Shown: piece by piece, positions 1 through 5,808 of the stretch
Position numbering within the stretch: position 1 is the first letter of the stretch
Layout: every line of letters starts with the position of its first letter
Assembly (NCBI GenBank): GCA_021730835.1
Contig: JAKFYP010000040.1
Span: 1 to 6,354, forward strand
From: Alphaproteobacteria bacterium
Lineage (GTDB): Bacteria; Pseudomonadota; Alphaproteobacteria; Rickettsiales; UBA998
DNA length: 6,354 nt
Direction: 5' to 3'
Notes under the pieces: model-generated
The model's database searches: none
Told to the model about the DNA's origin: nothing
The model's input: only the letters and a program-made list of their open reading frames with translations
Position numbers and translations under genes: made by a program

Positions 1-331
1 GTATGCCATGAATGAAATCCTCCGCTGTCATGTGCGAAAGCGCCGCGCCGAATTTCAGGACAATAAGAAAATCCAGCCCTTCCGCCCGCATACGCCGCGC
101 CTTGGCGTGAAACGGCTCAAGCCGCAATGGTGGGCTTTCGGGCGAGAAAAACATACGCGGATGCGGCTCGAAGGTCAGCGCCGCTTTTGCGGCTTGCGTT
201 TTTGCCGCTTCCTGCCGCATGGCATCCAGCACGGCACGGTGGCCCGGGTGCATGCCGTCGAAATTGCCGATGGCCAGCGCGCAGCCTTTTGCGGTTTTGG
301 GCAATCGGCGTAAATCGCGGATGATACGCAT
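1..331 (-). CDS. ribF: RibF, bifunctional riboflavin kinase/FAD synthetase (N-terminal part, cut by window edge)
   Basis: RibF phosphorylates riboflavin to FMN and adenylates FMN to FAD in the cytoplasm. Only the first 110 residues are visible, all in the nucleotidyltransferase (FAD synthetase) domain. Seen: the nucleotide-binding signature GNFDGMHPGH at residues 22-31 (family form GxFDGxHxGH) and TFEPHPR at 53-59, a second conserved stretch of the family. The C-terminal riboflavin kinase domain would lie beyond position 1; full-length proteins are about 310 residues. The ATG at 329-331 gives the usual short N-terminus before the first beta strand. It lies 8 bp after the secF stop with no clear Shine-Dalgarno, so translation may be coupled to secF. 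The reading frame stays open upstream into secF, so a slightly earlier non-ATG start cannot be excluded. Family call is secure; whether the kinase domain is present is not visible. Confidence 0.93.
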   Translation of the reverse strand, partial: MRIIRDLRRLPKTAKGCALAIGNFDGMHPGHRAVLDAMRQEAAKTQAAKAALTFEPHPRMFFSPESPPLRLEPFHAKARRMRAEGLDFLIVLKFGAALSHMTAEDFIHGI

Positions 332-339
332 GCGGCGAC

Positions 340-1269
340 TCAGGCGGGCGTTGCGCCGCTTTCGGCCAGATCGGGCCGCACGCCGAGATAAATCAACACC
401 GGCGCGGAGATGTAAATCGAGGAATACGTCCCGGCGGCGACACCGAACAGCAGGGCGGCGGAGAACCCCTTGATAATCTCCCCGCCGAACAGGGTCAGCG
501 CGAGCGCGGCCAGCAGGGTCGTTCCGGCGGTCAGCACGGTGCGCGACAGGGTCTCGTTGAGACTGCGGTTAATCAGGGCTTCCAGCGGCATCTGTTTATA
601 GCGGCGCATATTCTCGCGAATACGGTCGTAAATCACAACCGTGTCATTGATCGAATAGCCGATAATGGTCAAAATGGCGGCAATCGAGGTCAGGCCGAAA
701 TCATAGCCGGTGACGAGGTAAAATCCGAGCACCATCACCGCGTCGTGAAACAGGGCGGCAATCGCGCCGATACCGAACTGCCATTCAAACCGGAACCAGA
801 CATAGACCATGATGGCGAGCAGGGCGATGCCCAGCGATAAAACACCGGTACGCACCAGTTCCTTGCCGACAGTCGGGCCGACATAATCGGTCTTGCGGAA
901 TTCAACGCCCTCGCCCAGCAGGCCGGTTAACACCTCTTTGGCCCGCGAGACAATCGCCGCCTGATCGGCGTCTTCCTTGTTCTGGATACGAATAATGACC
1001 TCGTGCGTATCGCCGAAATGCTGTAGCGAAACTTCTCCGAAATGTTCCTCCGCCAGCGCTTTGCGCATCGGCGCGAGCTTCGCCGGTTGCTCGGTGCGCA
1101 ACTCCAGCAGGATACCGCCGGTAAAGTCAATACCGAGATTTAAGCCTCGTGTGAACAGCAGTGCGAAGGTTGCGGCGATCAGCGCCAGAGAGATAGAAAA
1201 CCAGACCCAGCGCCAGCGCATGAAGTCAATGGTGGTATCTTCGGGGAAAAAACGGATGGGAAAACGCAT
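340..1269 (-). CDS. secF: SecF, protein translocase subunit
   Basis: SecF works with SecD in the inner membrane, using the proton gradient to help proteins finish crossing through SecYEG. The 309 residues match the usual SecF length and order. There is a short cytoplasmic N-terminus, a first membrane segment at about 21-40 and the GIDFTGG motif at 46-52. A periplasmic domain follows at about 53-135, ending in VGPTVGKEL (130-138). Five more membrane segments follow, with the hallmark GYSINDTVVIYDRIREN at 204-220, which carries D209 and D215. The ATG at 1267-1269 gives a typical N-terminus with an acidic stretch (PEDTTIDFMR) before the first membrane helix. An AGGA sits almost against the start codon, so the ribosome site is poor. 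The gene ends 8 bp before ribF. Unusually, the gene upstream is a cation antiporter and not secD; see findings. Confidence 0.96.
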   Translation of the reverse strand: MRFPIRFFPEDTTIDFMRWRWVWFSISLALIAATFALLFTRGLNLGIDFTGGILLELRTEQPAKLAPMRKALAEEHFGEVSLQHFGDTHEVIIRIQNKEDADQAAIVSRAKEVLTGLLGEGVEFRKTDYVGPTVGKELVRTGVLSLGIALLAIMVYVWFRFEWQFGIGAIAALFHDAVMVLGFYLVTGYDFGLTSIAAILTIIGYSINDTVVIYDRIRENMRRYKQMPLEALINRSLNETLSRTVLTAGTTLLAALALTLFGGEIIKGFSAALLFGVAAGTYSSIYISAPVLIYLGVRPDLAESGATPA

Positions 1270-1315
1270 ATCCTGCTAATTGTCCAATATTTACGGTTGA
1301 GGCACTCCGCTCACG

Positions 1316-1371
1316 GCATCCACCCGTGGGATGCTGTGTCTTAAAAAGATGAGCATCCCACAGGTGGATGC
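1316..1371. repeat. 20-bp inverted repeat whose arms are themselves hairpins (REP/BIME-like)
   Basis: The arms at 1316-1335 and 1352-1371 are reverse complements with one difference (C1325 against A1362), separated by 16 bases. In minus-strand RNA the mismatch becomes a G-U pair, so the whole stem can form. Each arm is also a small hairpin: GCATCC, seven bases, GGATGC at 1316-1334 and again at 1353-1371. Two palindromic units in opposite orientation between genes is the arrangement of REP/BIME elements. I infer that class from shape only; no second locus or transposase is visible. Confidence 0.6.
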
Positions 1372-1375
1372 TCAT
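1343..1375 (-). terminator. Intrinsic terminator, likely for the antiporter gene
   Basis: On the minus strand a perfect 10-bp stem (ATGAGCATCC at 1375-1366 pairing with 1358-1349) closes a 7-base loop and is followed by CTTTTT (1348-1343). It lies about 85 bp past the antiporter stop and before secF, so it probably separates the two transcripts. Its stem overlaps the larger 20-bp inverted repeat, so the two structures cannot form at once in the same RNA. Confidence 0.6.
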
Positions 1376-1395
1376 GCGGCGCATTCGGTTATATA
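1370..1395. repeat. Direct repeat copy A (26 bp, 25 identical)
   Basis: This stretch matches 1459-1484 at 25 of 26 positions, the exception being C1382 against T1471, with an offset of 89 bp. The second copy is the 3' end of the antiporter gene. Read on the minus strand, this copy would encode YITECAA followed by a stop, compared with YITEYAA-stop in the gene. It is therefore a duplicated gene tail with 63 bp between the two copies. Confidence 0.8.
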
Positions 1396-1436
1396 GCCGA
1401 TTTATCTGGTATCTGTACATAAATCAAATCGGCTAT
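1393..1436. repeat. Perfect 11-bp inverted repeat
   Basis: ATAGCCGATTT at 1393-1403 and its exact reverse complement at 1426-1436 flank a 22-base AT-rich spacer. No T-run follows on either side, so it does not look like a classical terminator. It fills most of the 63-bp segment between the two direct-repeat copies. Confidence 0.75.
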
Positions 1437-1454
1437 CGCCCGCGACTGCGGGCG
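1437..1454. repeat. GC-rich 7-bp hairpin directly after the antiporter gene
   Basis: CGCCCGC (1437-1443), loop GACT, GCGGGCG (1448-1454) is a perfect stem. It begins 6 bp past the antiporter stop on the minus strand. The bases after it on that strand are mixed (ATAGCCGATTTG), so it is at best a weak terminator or an mRNA 3'-end stabilising structure. Confidence 0.6.
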
Positions 1455-1458
1455 CGCC

Positions 1459-1484
1459 GCTCATGCGGCGTATTCGGTTATATA
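1459..1484. repeat. Direct repeat copy B, overlapping the antiporter stop codon
   Basis: This is the partner of the copy at 1370-1395. It covers the last codons and stop of the antiporter gene. Part of it also takes part in a small palindrome centred on the stop codon (CGCCGC at 1455-1460, loop TCAT, GCGGCG at 1465-1470). Confidence 0.8.
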
Positions 1485-2423
1485 ATAGAGCCAGACGGCA
1501 TACGCAACATAGAGACTGCATAAAACCAGCCCTTCGCGTCGGGTAATCCGCCGCCCGGTCAGCATAAACAGCACCAGCGCGGCGGTTATAAATAGTAAAA
1601 TCCATAAATCTCCGGTCAGGAATTGTTTTGCAACCGCGATAGGGTGAATCATCACCGCCACGCCGCCGATGGCGCAGATATTGAATAAATTGCTGCCTAC
1701 CACGTTGCCAAGCGCGATATCCGAATGCCCGCGCCTTGCGGCTACAATCGAGGTCACCATCTCCGGGGCGGAGGAGCCGACGGCCAGAATGGTCAGCCCG
1801 ATAACGGCCTCCGGCACACCGAGCATGCGCGCCAGCGTCGCTGAGGAATGCACCAGCATATCGGAGCCGAAAACCAGCAAGCCGCATCCGGCAACGACAT
1901 AAAGCAGGGAAAGCCACAGCGGCATATCCACGGCGGTTTCCTCCTTGATCTCCTCAATGAGCTCCTGTTCCCCGCCGCTTTTAGCCGAGCGCAGGATATG
2001 CCAGGTGTAATAGAGGACGATAACGAGGAATATACCCGCCTCCGGACGGCTGATCAGCCCGCCGAGGCAAAAGACGACCAGCAGGACAGTCGCAGCCAGC
2101 AAGACCGGCGCGTCACGGGCGACCAGCTTGCTGTGCACGGCAATCGGGGTAATCAGGGCGGCAACGCCAAGCACAACCAGCGTATTAGCGAGGTTGCTGC
2201 CGATAATATTGCCCAGCGCGATATCGGGATAGCCCGAGAGCACCGCCTGCACGCTGATAACCATCTCCGGCGCGGACGTGCCGAAAGACACGATGGTCAG
2301 ACCGATAACCAGCGTCGGCACGCCGAGGCGGCGCGCCAGTGCGATGGCGCCGCGCACCAGTGCTTCGCCGCCGCCGACCAGAATGGCCAGCCCGATTATC
2401 ACCAGCAGGGAAGTGTAAAGCAT
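1461..2423 (-). CDS. Calcium/sodium antiporter, CaCA superfamily (YrbG-like)
   Basis: This inner-membrane cation exchanger has the inverted twofold repeat of the Na+/Ca2+ exchanger superfamily. The first alpha repeat shows GTSAPE at 48-53 and GNIIGSN at 71-77; the second shows GSSAPE at 216-221 and GNVVGSN at 239-245. The acidic residues of the two SAPE motifs are known ion ligands in the family. The halves are joined by a short acidic loop (ELIEEIKEETAVD, 154-166), as in bacterial members such as E. coli YrbG. At 320 residues with about ten hydrophobic segments it has normal length. The ATG at 2421-2423 is preceded by AAGGA seven bases upstream. It diverges from murJ. The true ion (Ca2+, Na+, K+ or H+ coupling) cannot be read from sequence, and YrbG itself lacks a settled role. 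Confidence 0.93.
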   Translation of the reverse strand: MLYTSLLVIIGLAILVGGGEALVRGAIALARRLGVPTLVIGLTIVSFGTSAPEMVISVQAVLSGYPDIALGNIIGSNLANTLVVLGVAALITPIAVHSKLVARDAPVLLAATVLLVVFCLGGLISRPEAGIFLVIVLYYTWHILRSAKSGGEQELIEEIKEETAVDMPLWLSLLYVVAGCGLLVFGSDMLVHSSATLARMLGVPEAVIGLTILAVGSSAPEMVTSIVAARRGHSDIALGNVVGSNLFNICAIGGVAVMIHPIAVAKQFLTGDLWILLFITAALVLFMLTGRRITRREGLVLCSLYVAYAVWLYYITEYAA

Positions 2424-2433
2424 CAGAATTTCC

Positions 2434-2463
2434 TTGGTTGGAGATAAAGGCTGAGGGTATAGC
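2434..2463 (+). promoter_or_regulatory. Weak candidate promoter for murJ
   Basis: TTGGTT (2434-2439), an 18-base spacer and TATAGC (2458-2463) form a weak promoter-like pair. If used, transcription would start close to the murJ ATG at 2471. It overlaps the candidate antiporter promoter on the other strand. The real murJ promoter could instead lie inside the antiporter coding region. Confidence 0.2.
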
Positions 2464-2469
2464 TGTCAA
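2441..2469 (-). promoter_or_regulatory. Candidate sigma-70-type promoter for the antiporter gene
   Basis: On the minus strand a perfect TTGACA (2469-2464) is followed after 17 bases by TATCTC (2446-2441), a poor -10 box. Transcription would begin near 2434, giving a leader of only about ten bases that barely includes the AAGGA ribosome site. The exact -35 box and correct spacing favour it; the weak -10 and short leader count against it. Confidence 0.35.
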
Positions 2470-2470
2470 C

Positions 2471-4012
2471 ATGTCGTTGCTGAAATCGTCCTTTACCGTG
2501 GGCGGGCTGACTCTGCTGTCACGCCTGTTCGGCTTCCTGCGGGATATGGTCATGGCTTTCCTGCTGGGAGCGGGAATGCAGACCGATGCGTTTTTTGTCG
2601 CGTTCAAGCTGCCCAACTTCATGCGCCGCTTGTTTGCTGAAGGGGCGTTTAACTCCGCGTTCCTGCCGATGTTTGCCGGGAAGCTGAAAACGGAGGGTCG
2701 CGAGGATGCTTTGCGCTTTGCCTCCGAGGCCTTCACCCTGTTGCTGTTGATCCTGCTGATCGTCACGGCCATCGCCATGCTTTTTATGCCGCAACTGATG
2801 TTTGTGCTGGCCCCCGGTTTCAGCAATGATCCCGAAAAATTCGCCCTGACGGTGACCCTGACGCGCATCACCTTCCCCTACCTGATTTTTATCTCGCTGA
2901 TCTGCCTGCTGGGTGGGGTGCTCAACAGTTTTGATCGTTTCGCCGCCGTGGCCTCTGCGCCAATCGTCATGAATGTCACCATTATCGGCGCGATGCTGCT
3001 GCTGCCCGCCTATATGCCGACGCCCGCCCATGCGCTCTCGGTGGGGGTGCTGCTGGCGGGGGTCGGCCAGTATGCCTGGCTGGCCCTTGCCTGCCGCCGG
3101 GATAAGACCGTCCCAAAGCTGGTGCGCCCGCGCCTCAGTCCCGATATGAAGAAATTACTGCTGCTAATCGGCCCGGCGGCACTCGGGGCGGGGGTGGTGC
3201 AGGTCAATTTACTGATTGACGTGATCATCGCCTCGACGATGGAGCATGCGGTTTCCTATCTTTACTACGCCGACCGGCTCTATGAATTGCCGCTCGGAGT
3301 GATCGGCATCGCCGTGGCGACCGCCCTGCTGCCGCGCTTATCCCGCGAAGTGCGCTCAGGTGAGAAGGGCGAGGCGCTGAAACTGGTTAATGAATCCATC
3401 CTGCTGGTGGCGTTTTTCGGTCTGCCCGCCGCCGCCGCCCTGTTGATGATCGCGCATCCGGTCATCATGGTATTATTCGAACACGGGCAATTCTCCGCCG
3501 GAGACACGATGGCGACCGCCCCGGCTCTGATCGCCTATGCTGCCGGGCTGCCGTCCTTCCTGCTGGTTAAAATCTTCGCCTCGGTGTTTTTCGCCGCGCA
3601 GGATACCAGAACCCCGGTGCGCGTTGCCATTGTCGCGGTGATCGTCAATCTGGTTTTCAACCTGATCCTGATGCAGTTCTTCGCCCATGTCGGGCTGGCG
3701 ATGGCGACTTCCATCTCCGGTTGGGTCAATGCCGCCATGCTGGGGATATTGCTTCATCGCCGGGGCATGTTCCTGCCGGGGCGCAAACTGATGTTTTCCT
3801 GCCTGAAGATGGCCGGAGCGACCGGCGGGATGATGCTGGCGCTCTGGGGGCTGAAACTTCTGCTGGAGGGCTGGCTCGGCGGGCCGCTCTGGCAGGCGGC
3901 GCTGGCGCTTGGCATGCTGATTACCGGCGGCGCGGCGGTCTATTTTCTGCTGGCCTTCGCGCTGGGCGTGCTCAACCGGCGGATACTGGGTAAACTCACC
4001 CGGGGCGCATAA
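2471..4012 (+). CDS. murJ: MurJ (MviN), lipid II flippase
   Basis: MurJ moves the peptidoglycan precursor lipid II from the inner to the outer face of the cytoplasmic membrane and belongs to the MOP exporter superfamily. The 513 residues form about 14 membrane segments, the usual size. The N-terminus holds the family pattern SRLFGFLRD (17-25), TDAFFVAFKLPN (38-49) and RRLFAEGAFNSAF (52-64). This preserves R18, R24, D39, R52 and E57, which align with functionally important residues in E. coli MurJ. R269 in YADRLYELP (266-274) matches the essential central-cavity arginine (R270 in E. coli). The frame is open back to 2339, but that extension lies on top of the antiporter gene and is arginine-rich, so the ATG at 2471 is preferred. 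Its ribosome site is weak: GAGGG lies 13 bases upstream. It converges on the TAXI gene with a 38-bp gap that shows no clear terminator. Confidence 0.96.
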   Translation: MSLLKSSFTVGGLTLLSRLFGFLRDMVMAFLLGAGMQTDAFFVAFKLPNFMRRLFAEGAFNSAFLPMFAGKLKTEGREDALRFASEAFTLLLLILLIVTAIAMLFMPQLMFVLAPGFSNDPEKFALTVTLTRITFPYLIFISLICLLGGVLNSFDRFAAVASAPIVMNVTIIGAMLLLPAYMPTPAHALSVGVLLAGVGQYAWLALACRRDKTVPKLVRPRLSPDMKKLLLLIGPAALGAGVVQVNLLIDVIIASTMEHAVSYLYYADRLYELPLGVIGIAVATALLPRLSREVRSGEKGEALKLVNESILLVAFFGLPAAAALLMIAHPVIMVLFEHGQFSAGDTMATAPALIAYAAGLPSFLLVKIFASVFFAAQDTRTPVRVAIVAVIVNLVFNLILMQFFAHVGLAMATSISGWVNAAMLGILLHRRGMFLPGRKLMFSCLKMAGATGGMMLALWGLKLLLEGWLGGPLWQAALALGMLITGGAAVYFLLAFALGVLNRRILGKLTRGA

Positions 4013-4050
4013 CACGCCATTACCCCGATTGTCAGGACGGATGAGTAGCG
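4013..4050. other. Convergent gap between murJ and the TAXI gene
   Basis: These 38 bp separate two converging stop codons. I see no stable hairpin with a T-run on either strand; only a 6-bp palindrome AGCGCT (4047-4052) touches the TAXI stop codon. Termination must rely on Rho or lie inside the facing genes. Confidence 0.5.
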
Positions 4051-5115
4051 CTAATTCCCGGCGCTTTCCGGCACGTCCGGCGCATAGGTTGATGTGGTGG
4101 GCGCATGATCGTCACGAATCACGTTGCCATCCTCGCCAATCAGCCCGGCCTCACGGTAATAGCGCAGCGCCCCGTCATGCAGCGGCGCGGTCAGGCCGTT
4201 GGCGATCATCCGGCGCTTGTCCAGCGTGGACAGGATCGGATGCGAGGTCTTGAAATTATCGAAATTCTCGAAAACAGCGCGTACCACCTGATAGACCAGC
4301 TCGTCATCAACGTTTTTCGAGCTGACCAGTGTGGCTTTGACGCCGAATGTATGTACATCGTCGGGCGTGCCTTCATACATGCCGCCGGGAATGGTGGCAG
4401 GGGCGTAGTAGCTGTGTTCCTGCAACAATTTTTGCACGGCAGGGCCGCTGACGTTTATAATCCGCGTGCCGCAAACAGTTGCGTCCTGAATCAGCCCGTT
4501 GGGGTGACCGGTGGCGAAAACAAAGGCGTCGATTTCATTATCGCAGAGTTTTCGTACCTGCATCGGTGCTTTGTATTCGGTTGCCATGCGAAATACGCTG
4601 TTATCCCAGCCTTTGGCGTGCATCAGTTCTTCGAGCGTGGCGCGCATGCCTGAGCCGGGATTGCCGATATTGACCCGAAATCCCTTCAACTCATCAAACG
4701 AACGGATTGGTTTATCGTTACGGGCAACGATGGTCAGCGCCTCGCTATGCAGGGAAAACAGCGAACGCAAATCTTTGTTCGGGCCGGTATCGGAAAAGAC
4801 ATTCGTACCGAGATAGGCATTGGCCTGCCAGTCGGACTGGGCAAAGCCGATATCGAGTTCATTCTGGCGAATCGCCTCAAGGTTGTAAATCGAGCCGCCG
4901 GTGGATTCAACCACGCAGCGTATACCGTGTTCCTTGCCCTGACTGTTGACGAATTTGCAGATCGTGCCGCCCTCGGGATAGTATACGCCTTCCGTGCCTG
5001 CCGTGCCCAGCGTAAGGAATTTACGGCCCGCGCTAGCGTCGCTTGCCGTAAAACACAGGGCAATCGCTGCCATCGCTCCGATAAGATATGCCTTCCATCG
5101 CCCGGTTTTTTGCAT
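4051..5115 (-). CDS. TAXI-family TRAP transporter solute-binding protein
   Basis: A periplasmic binding protein of the TAXI type captures a small organic solute for a tripartite ATP-independent transporter. The 354 residues start with a signal peptide: basic MQKTGRWK, a hydrophobic core at about 9-23, and likely cleavage after ASA at residue 29. C21 is preceded by L, so there is no lipobox. Family motifs follow: LTLGTAGTEGVYYPEGG (34-50), STGGSIYNLEAIRQNELDIGF (71-91) and NIGNPGSGMRAT (149-160), the stretches that form the ligand cleft in related proteins. Four further cysteines (53, 67, 191, 215) could form disulfides. The start has a strong AAGGAG six bases upstream. No TRAP membrane subunit (DctQM type) is adjacent on either side, so the transporter partner is elsewhere or absent. 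The ligand is unknown; relatives bind glutamate-like or other organic acids. Confidence 0.93.
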   Translation of the reverse strand: MQKTGRWKAYLIGAMAAIALCFTASDASAGRKFLTLGTAGTEGVYYPEGGTICKFVNSQGKEHGIRCVVESTGGSIYNLEAIRQNELDIGFAQSDWQANAYLGTNVFSDTGPNKDLRSLFSLHSEALTIVARNDKPIRSFDELKGFRVNIGNPGSGMRATLEELMHAKGWDNSVFRMATEYKAPMQVRKLCDNEIDAFVFATGHPNGLIQDATVCGTRIINVSGPAVQKLLQEHSYYAPATIPGGMYEGTPDDVHTFGVKATLVSSKNVDDELVYQVVRAVFENFDNFKTSHPILSTLDKRRMIANGLTAPLHDGALRYYREAGLIGEDGNVIRDDHAPTTSTYAPDVPESAGN

Positions 5116-5121
5116 AGGAGT

Positions 5122-5179
5122 CTCCTTAGGTCACTGTATGTCCCTGATGTTTTTTACCAAAATCCTCGCACAAACGCAA
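5122..5179 (-). promoter_or_regulatory. Candidate promoter and strong ribosome site of the TAXI gene
   Basis: On the minus strand TTGCGT (5179-5174), a 17-base spacer and TAAAAA (5156-5151) resemble a sigma-70-type promoter, which would give a leader of roughly 30 bases. AAGGAG at 5127-5122 is a strong Shine-Dalgarno six bases before the ATG. The 126-bp gap to the MarR gene therefore allows independent expression. A 5-bp GC stem with a long loop (5181-5185 with 5200-5204) lies between, without a T-run. Confidence 0.35.
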
Positions 5180-5241
5180 GCCCGGGGCTAGCGCACATGC
5201 CGGGAAAGACACATAAAATACTCAGTAAACAACGGGTTGAA

Positions 5242-5742
5242 TCAGAATTTATAGGCTTCCGTCATATGATCAGCCCAGAACCGCTCCAGCGCGTAGAGGG
5301 TTTTGTTAATGTCGCCAAGGTTGTGTAACTCGGGAACCTTGGTGAGCTGGGAGATATGTTGCCCATAAAGCGCATCGATTTTCTCGCAAATATCCAGGCC
5401 CTTGCGCGATAACTTGACGCGCACCGACCGTTTGTCATGAGCGGAACGCTCCTGCATCAGGTAGCCGTTTTCCACCAACTTCTTGACATTGTAGGAGACA
5501 TTAGAGCCGAGATAGTAGCCCCGGTTGGTCAACTCGCCGACTGTCAGTTCCTCATCCCCGATATTATAGAGAATCAGCGTCTGGACGTTATTGAGGTCAT
5601 CGACCTTCAGACCTTCGAGCTTCGATTTGATCACATCCAGCAGGCGGCGGTGCAGCCGCTCAATCAGCAGGATGGTTTCCATGTATTCCTGTTTCACGGG
5701 TTCCCCCATTGTGGTTGAAATGGCATTTATTCTTCCAGTCAT
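5242..5742 (-). CDS. MarR-family winged-helix transcriptional regulator, LdtR-like
   Basis: This is a cytoplasmic DNA-binding regulator that probably acts as a homodimer. The 166 residues follow the MarR plan: an N-terminal dimerisation helix (about 20-45), a helix-turn-helix with ELTVGELTNRGYYLGSNVSY (65-84) whose recognition helix is about 76-90, and a wing around ERSAHDKRSVRVKLSRKG (98-115). C-terminal dimerisation helices follow. The GYYLGSNVSYNVKKLV signature resembles the LdtR group of alphaproteobacteria, a regulator linked in Liberibacter to an L,D-transpeptidase gene; I make that assignment from memory of the family. I chose the ATG at 5740-5742 because AAGGAG lies nine bases upstream; a frame-open TTG at 5766 would bury that ribosome site inside the gene. 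It sits between a histidine kinase gene (66 bp) and the TAXI gene (126 bp) on the same strand. The ligand is unknown. Confidence 0.9.
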   Translation of the reverse strand: MTGRINAISTTMGEPVKQEYMETILLIERLHRRLLDVIKSKLEGLKVDDLNNVQTLILYNIGDEELTVGELTNRGYYLGSNVSYNVKKLVENGYLMQERSAHDKRSVRVKLSRKGLDICEKIDALYGQHISQLTKVPELHNLGDINKTLYALERFWADHMTEAYKF

Positions 5743-5779
5743 ATAAACTCGCTCCTTTTCAGTCAAGCAATACCGCCAG

Positions 5780-5792
5780 ATTTAAACTAAAT
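5780..5792. promoter_or_regulatory. Small inverted repeat upstream of the MarR gene, possible operator
   Basis: ATTTA (5780-5784), AAC, TAAAT (5788-5792) is a perfect 5-3-5 inverted repeat about 40 bp before the MarR start, inside an AT-rich stretch that stands out from the GC-rich surroundings. On the minus strand a TTGAAT (5795-5790) overlaps it and could be a -35 box, with TATTGC 18 bases later. MarR proteins often bind such sites at their own promoters, but a repeat this short can occur by chance in AT-rich DNA. Confidence 0.3.
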
Positions 5793-5808
5793 TCAAGATA
5801 TTTTTTCC

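Larger units (their letters stand above)
1270..1460. other. Repeat-rich intergenic region between antiporter gene and secF
   Basis: This 190-bp gap holds no credible gene but is dense in secondary structure. From the antiporter side it contains a GC-rich 7-bp stem hairpin (1437-1454), an 11-bp inverted repeat (1393-1403 with 1426-1436), one copy of a 26-bp direct repeat (1370-1395), an intrinsic terminator (1343-1375) and a 20-bp inverted repeat (1316-1335 with 1352-1371). The last stretch before secF (1270-1315) is AT-richer near 1281-1294 on the minus strand and could carry the secF promoter, but I see no convincing -35/-10 pair. Confidence 0.8.

Noticed and set aside
8..473. Short plus-strand open frames at the left edge
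   Set aside because: They are antisense to ribF and the end of secF, which have clear family motifs on the minus strand.
1402..1917. 171-codon open frame on the minus strand overlapping the antiporter gene end
   Set aside because: It is an out-of-frame reading of the antiporter sequence; both alpha-repeat motifs are in the other frame.
1848..2447. 199-codon open frame on the plus strand
   Set aside because: It lies antisense to the well-supported antiporter gene, is rich in Q, R, D and H as expected of a reverse-strand shadow, and has no recognisable domain.
2339..2470. Upstream extension of the murJ reading frame by 44 residues
   Set aside because: It overlaps the start of the divergent antiporter gene, is arginine-rich and does not resemble any MurJ N-terminus; the ATG at 2471 gives the family-typical start.
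2185..2871. 228-codon open frame on the minus strand spanning the murJ and antiporter starts
   Set aside because: It crosses two real genes in a different frame; its later part is just the antiporter gene read out of frame.
3473..4015. 180-codon open frame on the minus strand
   Set aside because: It is antisense to murJ, with shadow-like composition (many Q, H, R, G) and no domain.
5180..5204. Possible terminator after the MarR gene
   Set aside because: Only a 5-bp stem with a 14-base loop and no T-run on the minus strand.
5743..5766. TTG start for the MarR gene, adding eight residues
   Set aside because: The strong AAGGAG site lies inside this extension, nine bases before the ATG at 5742, which marks the later start.
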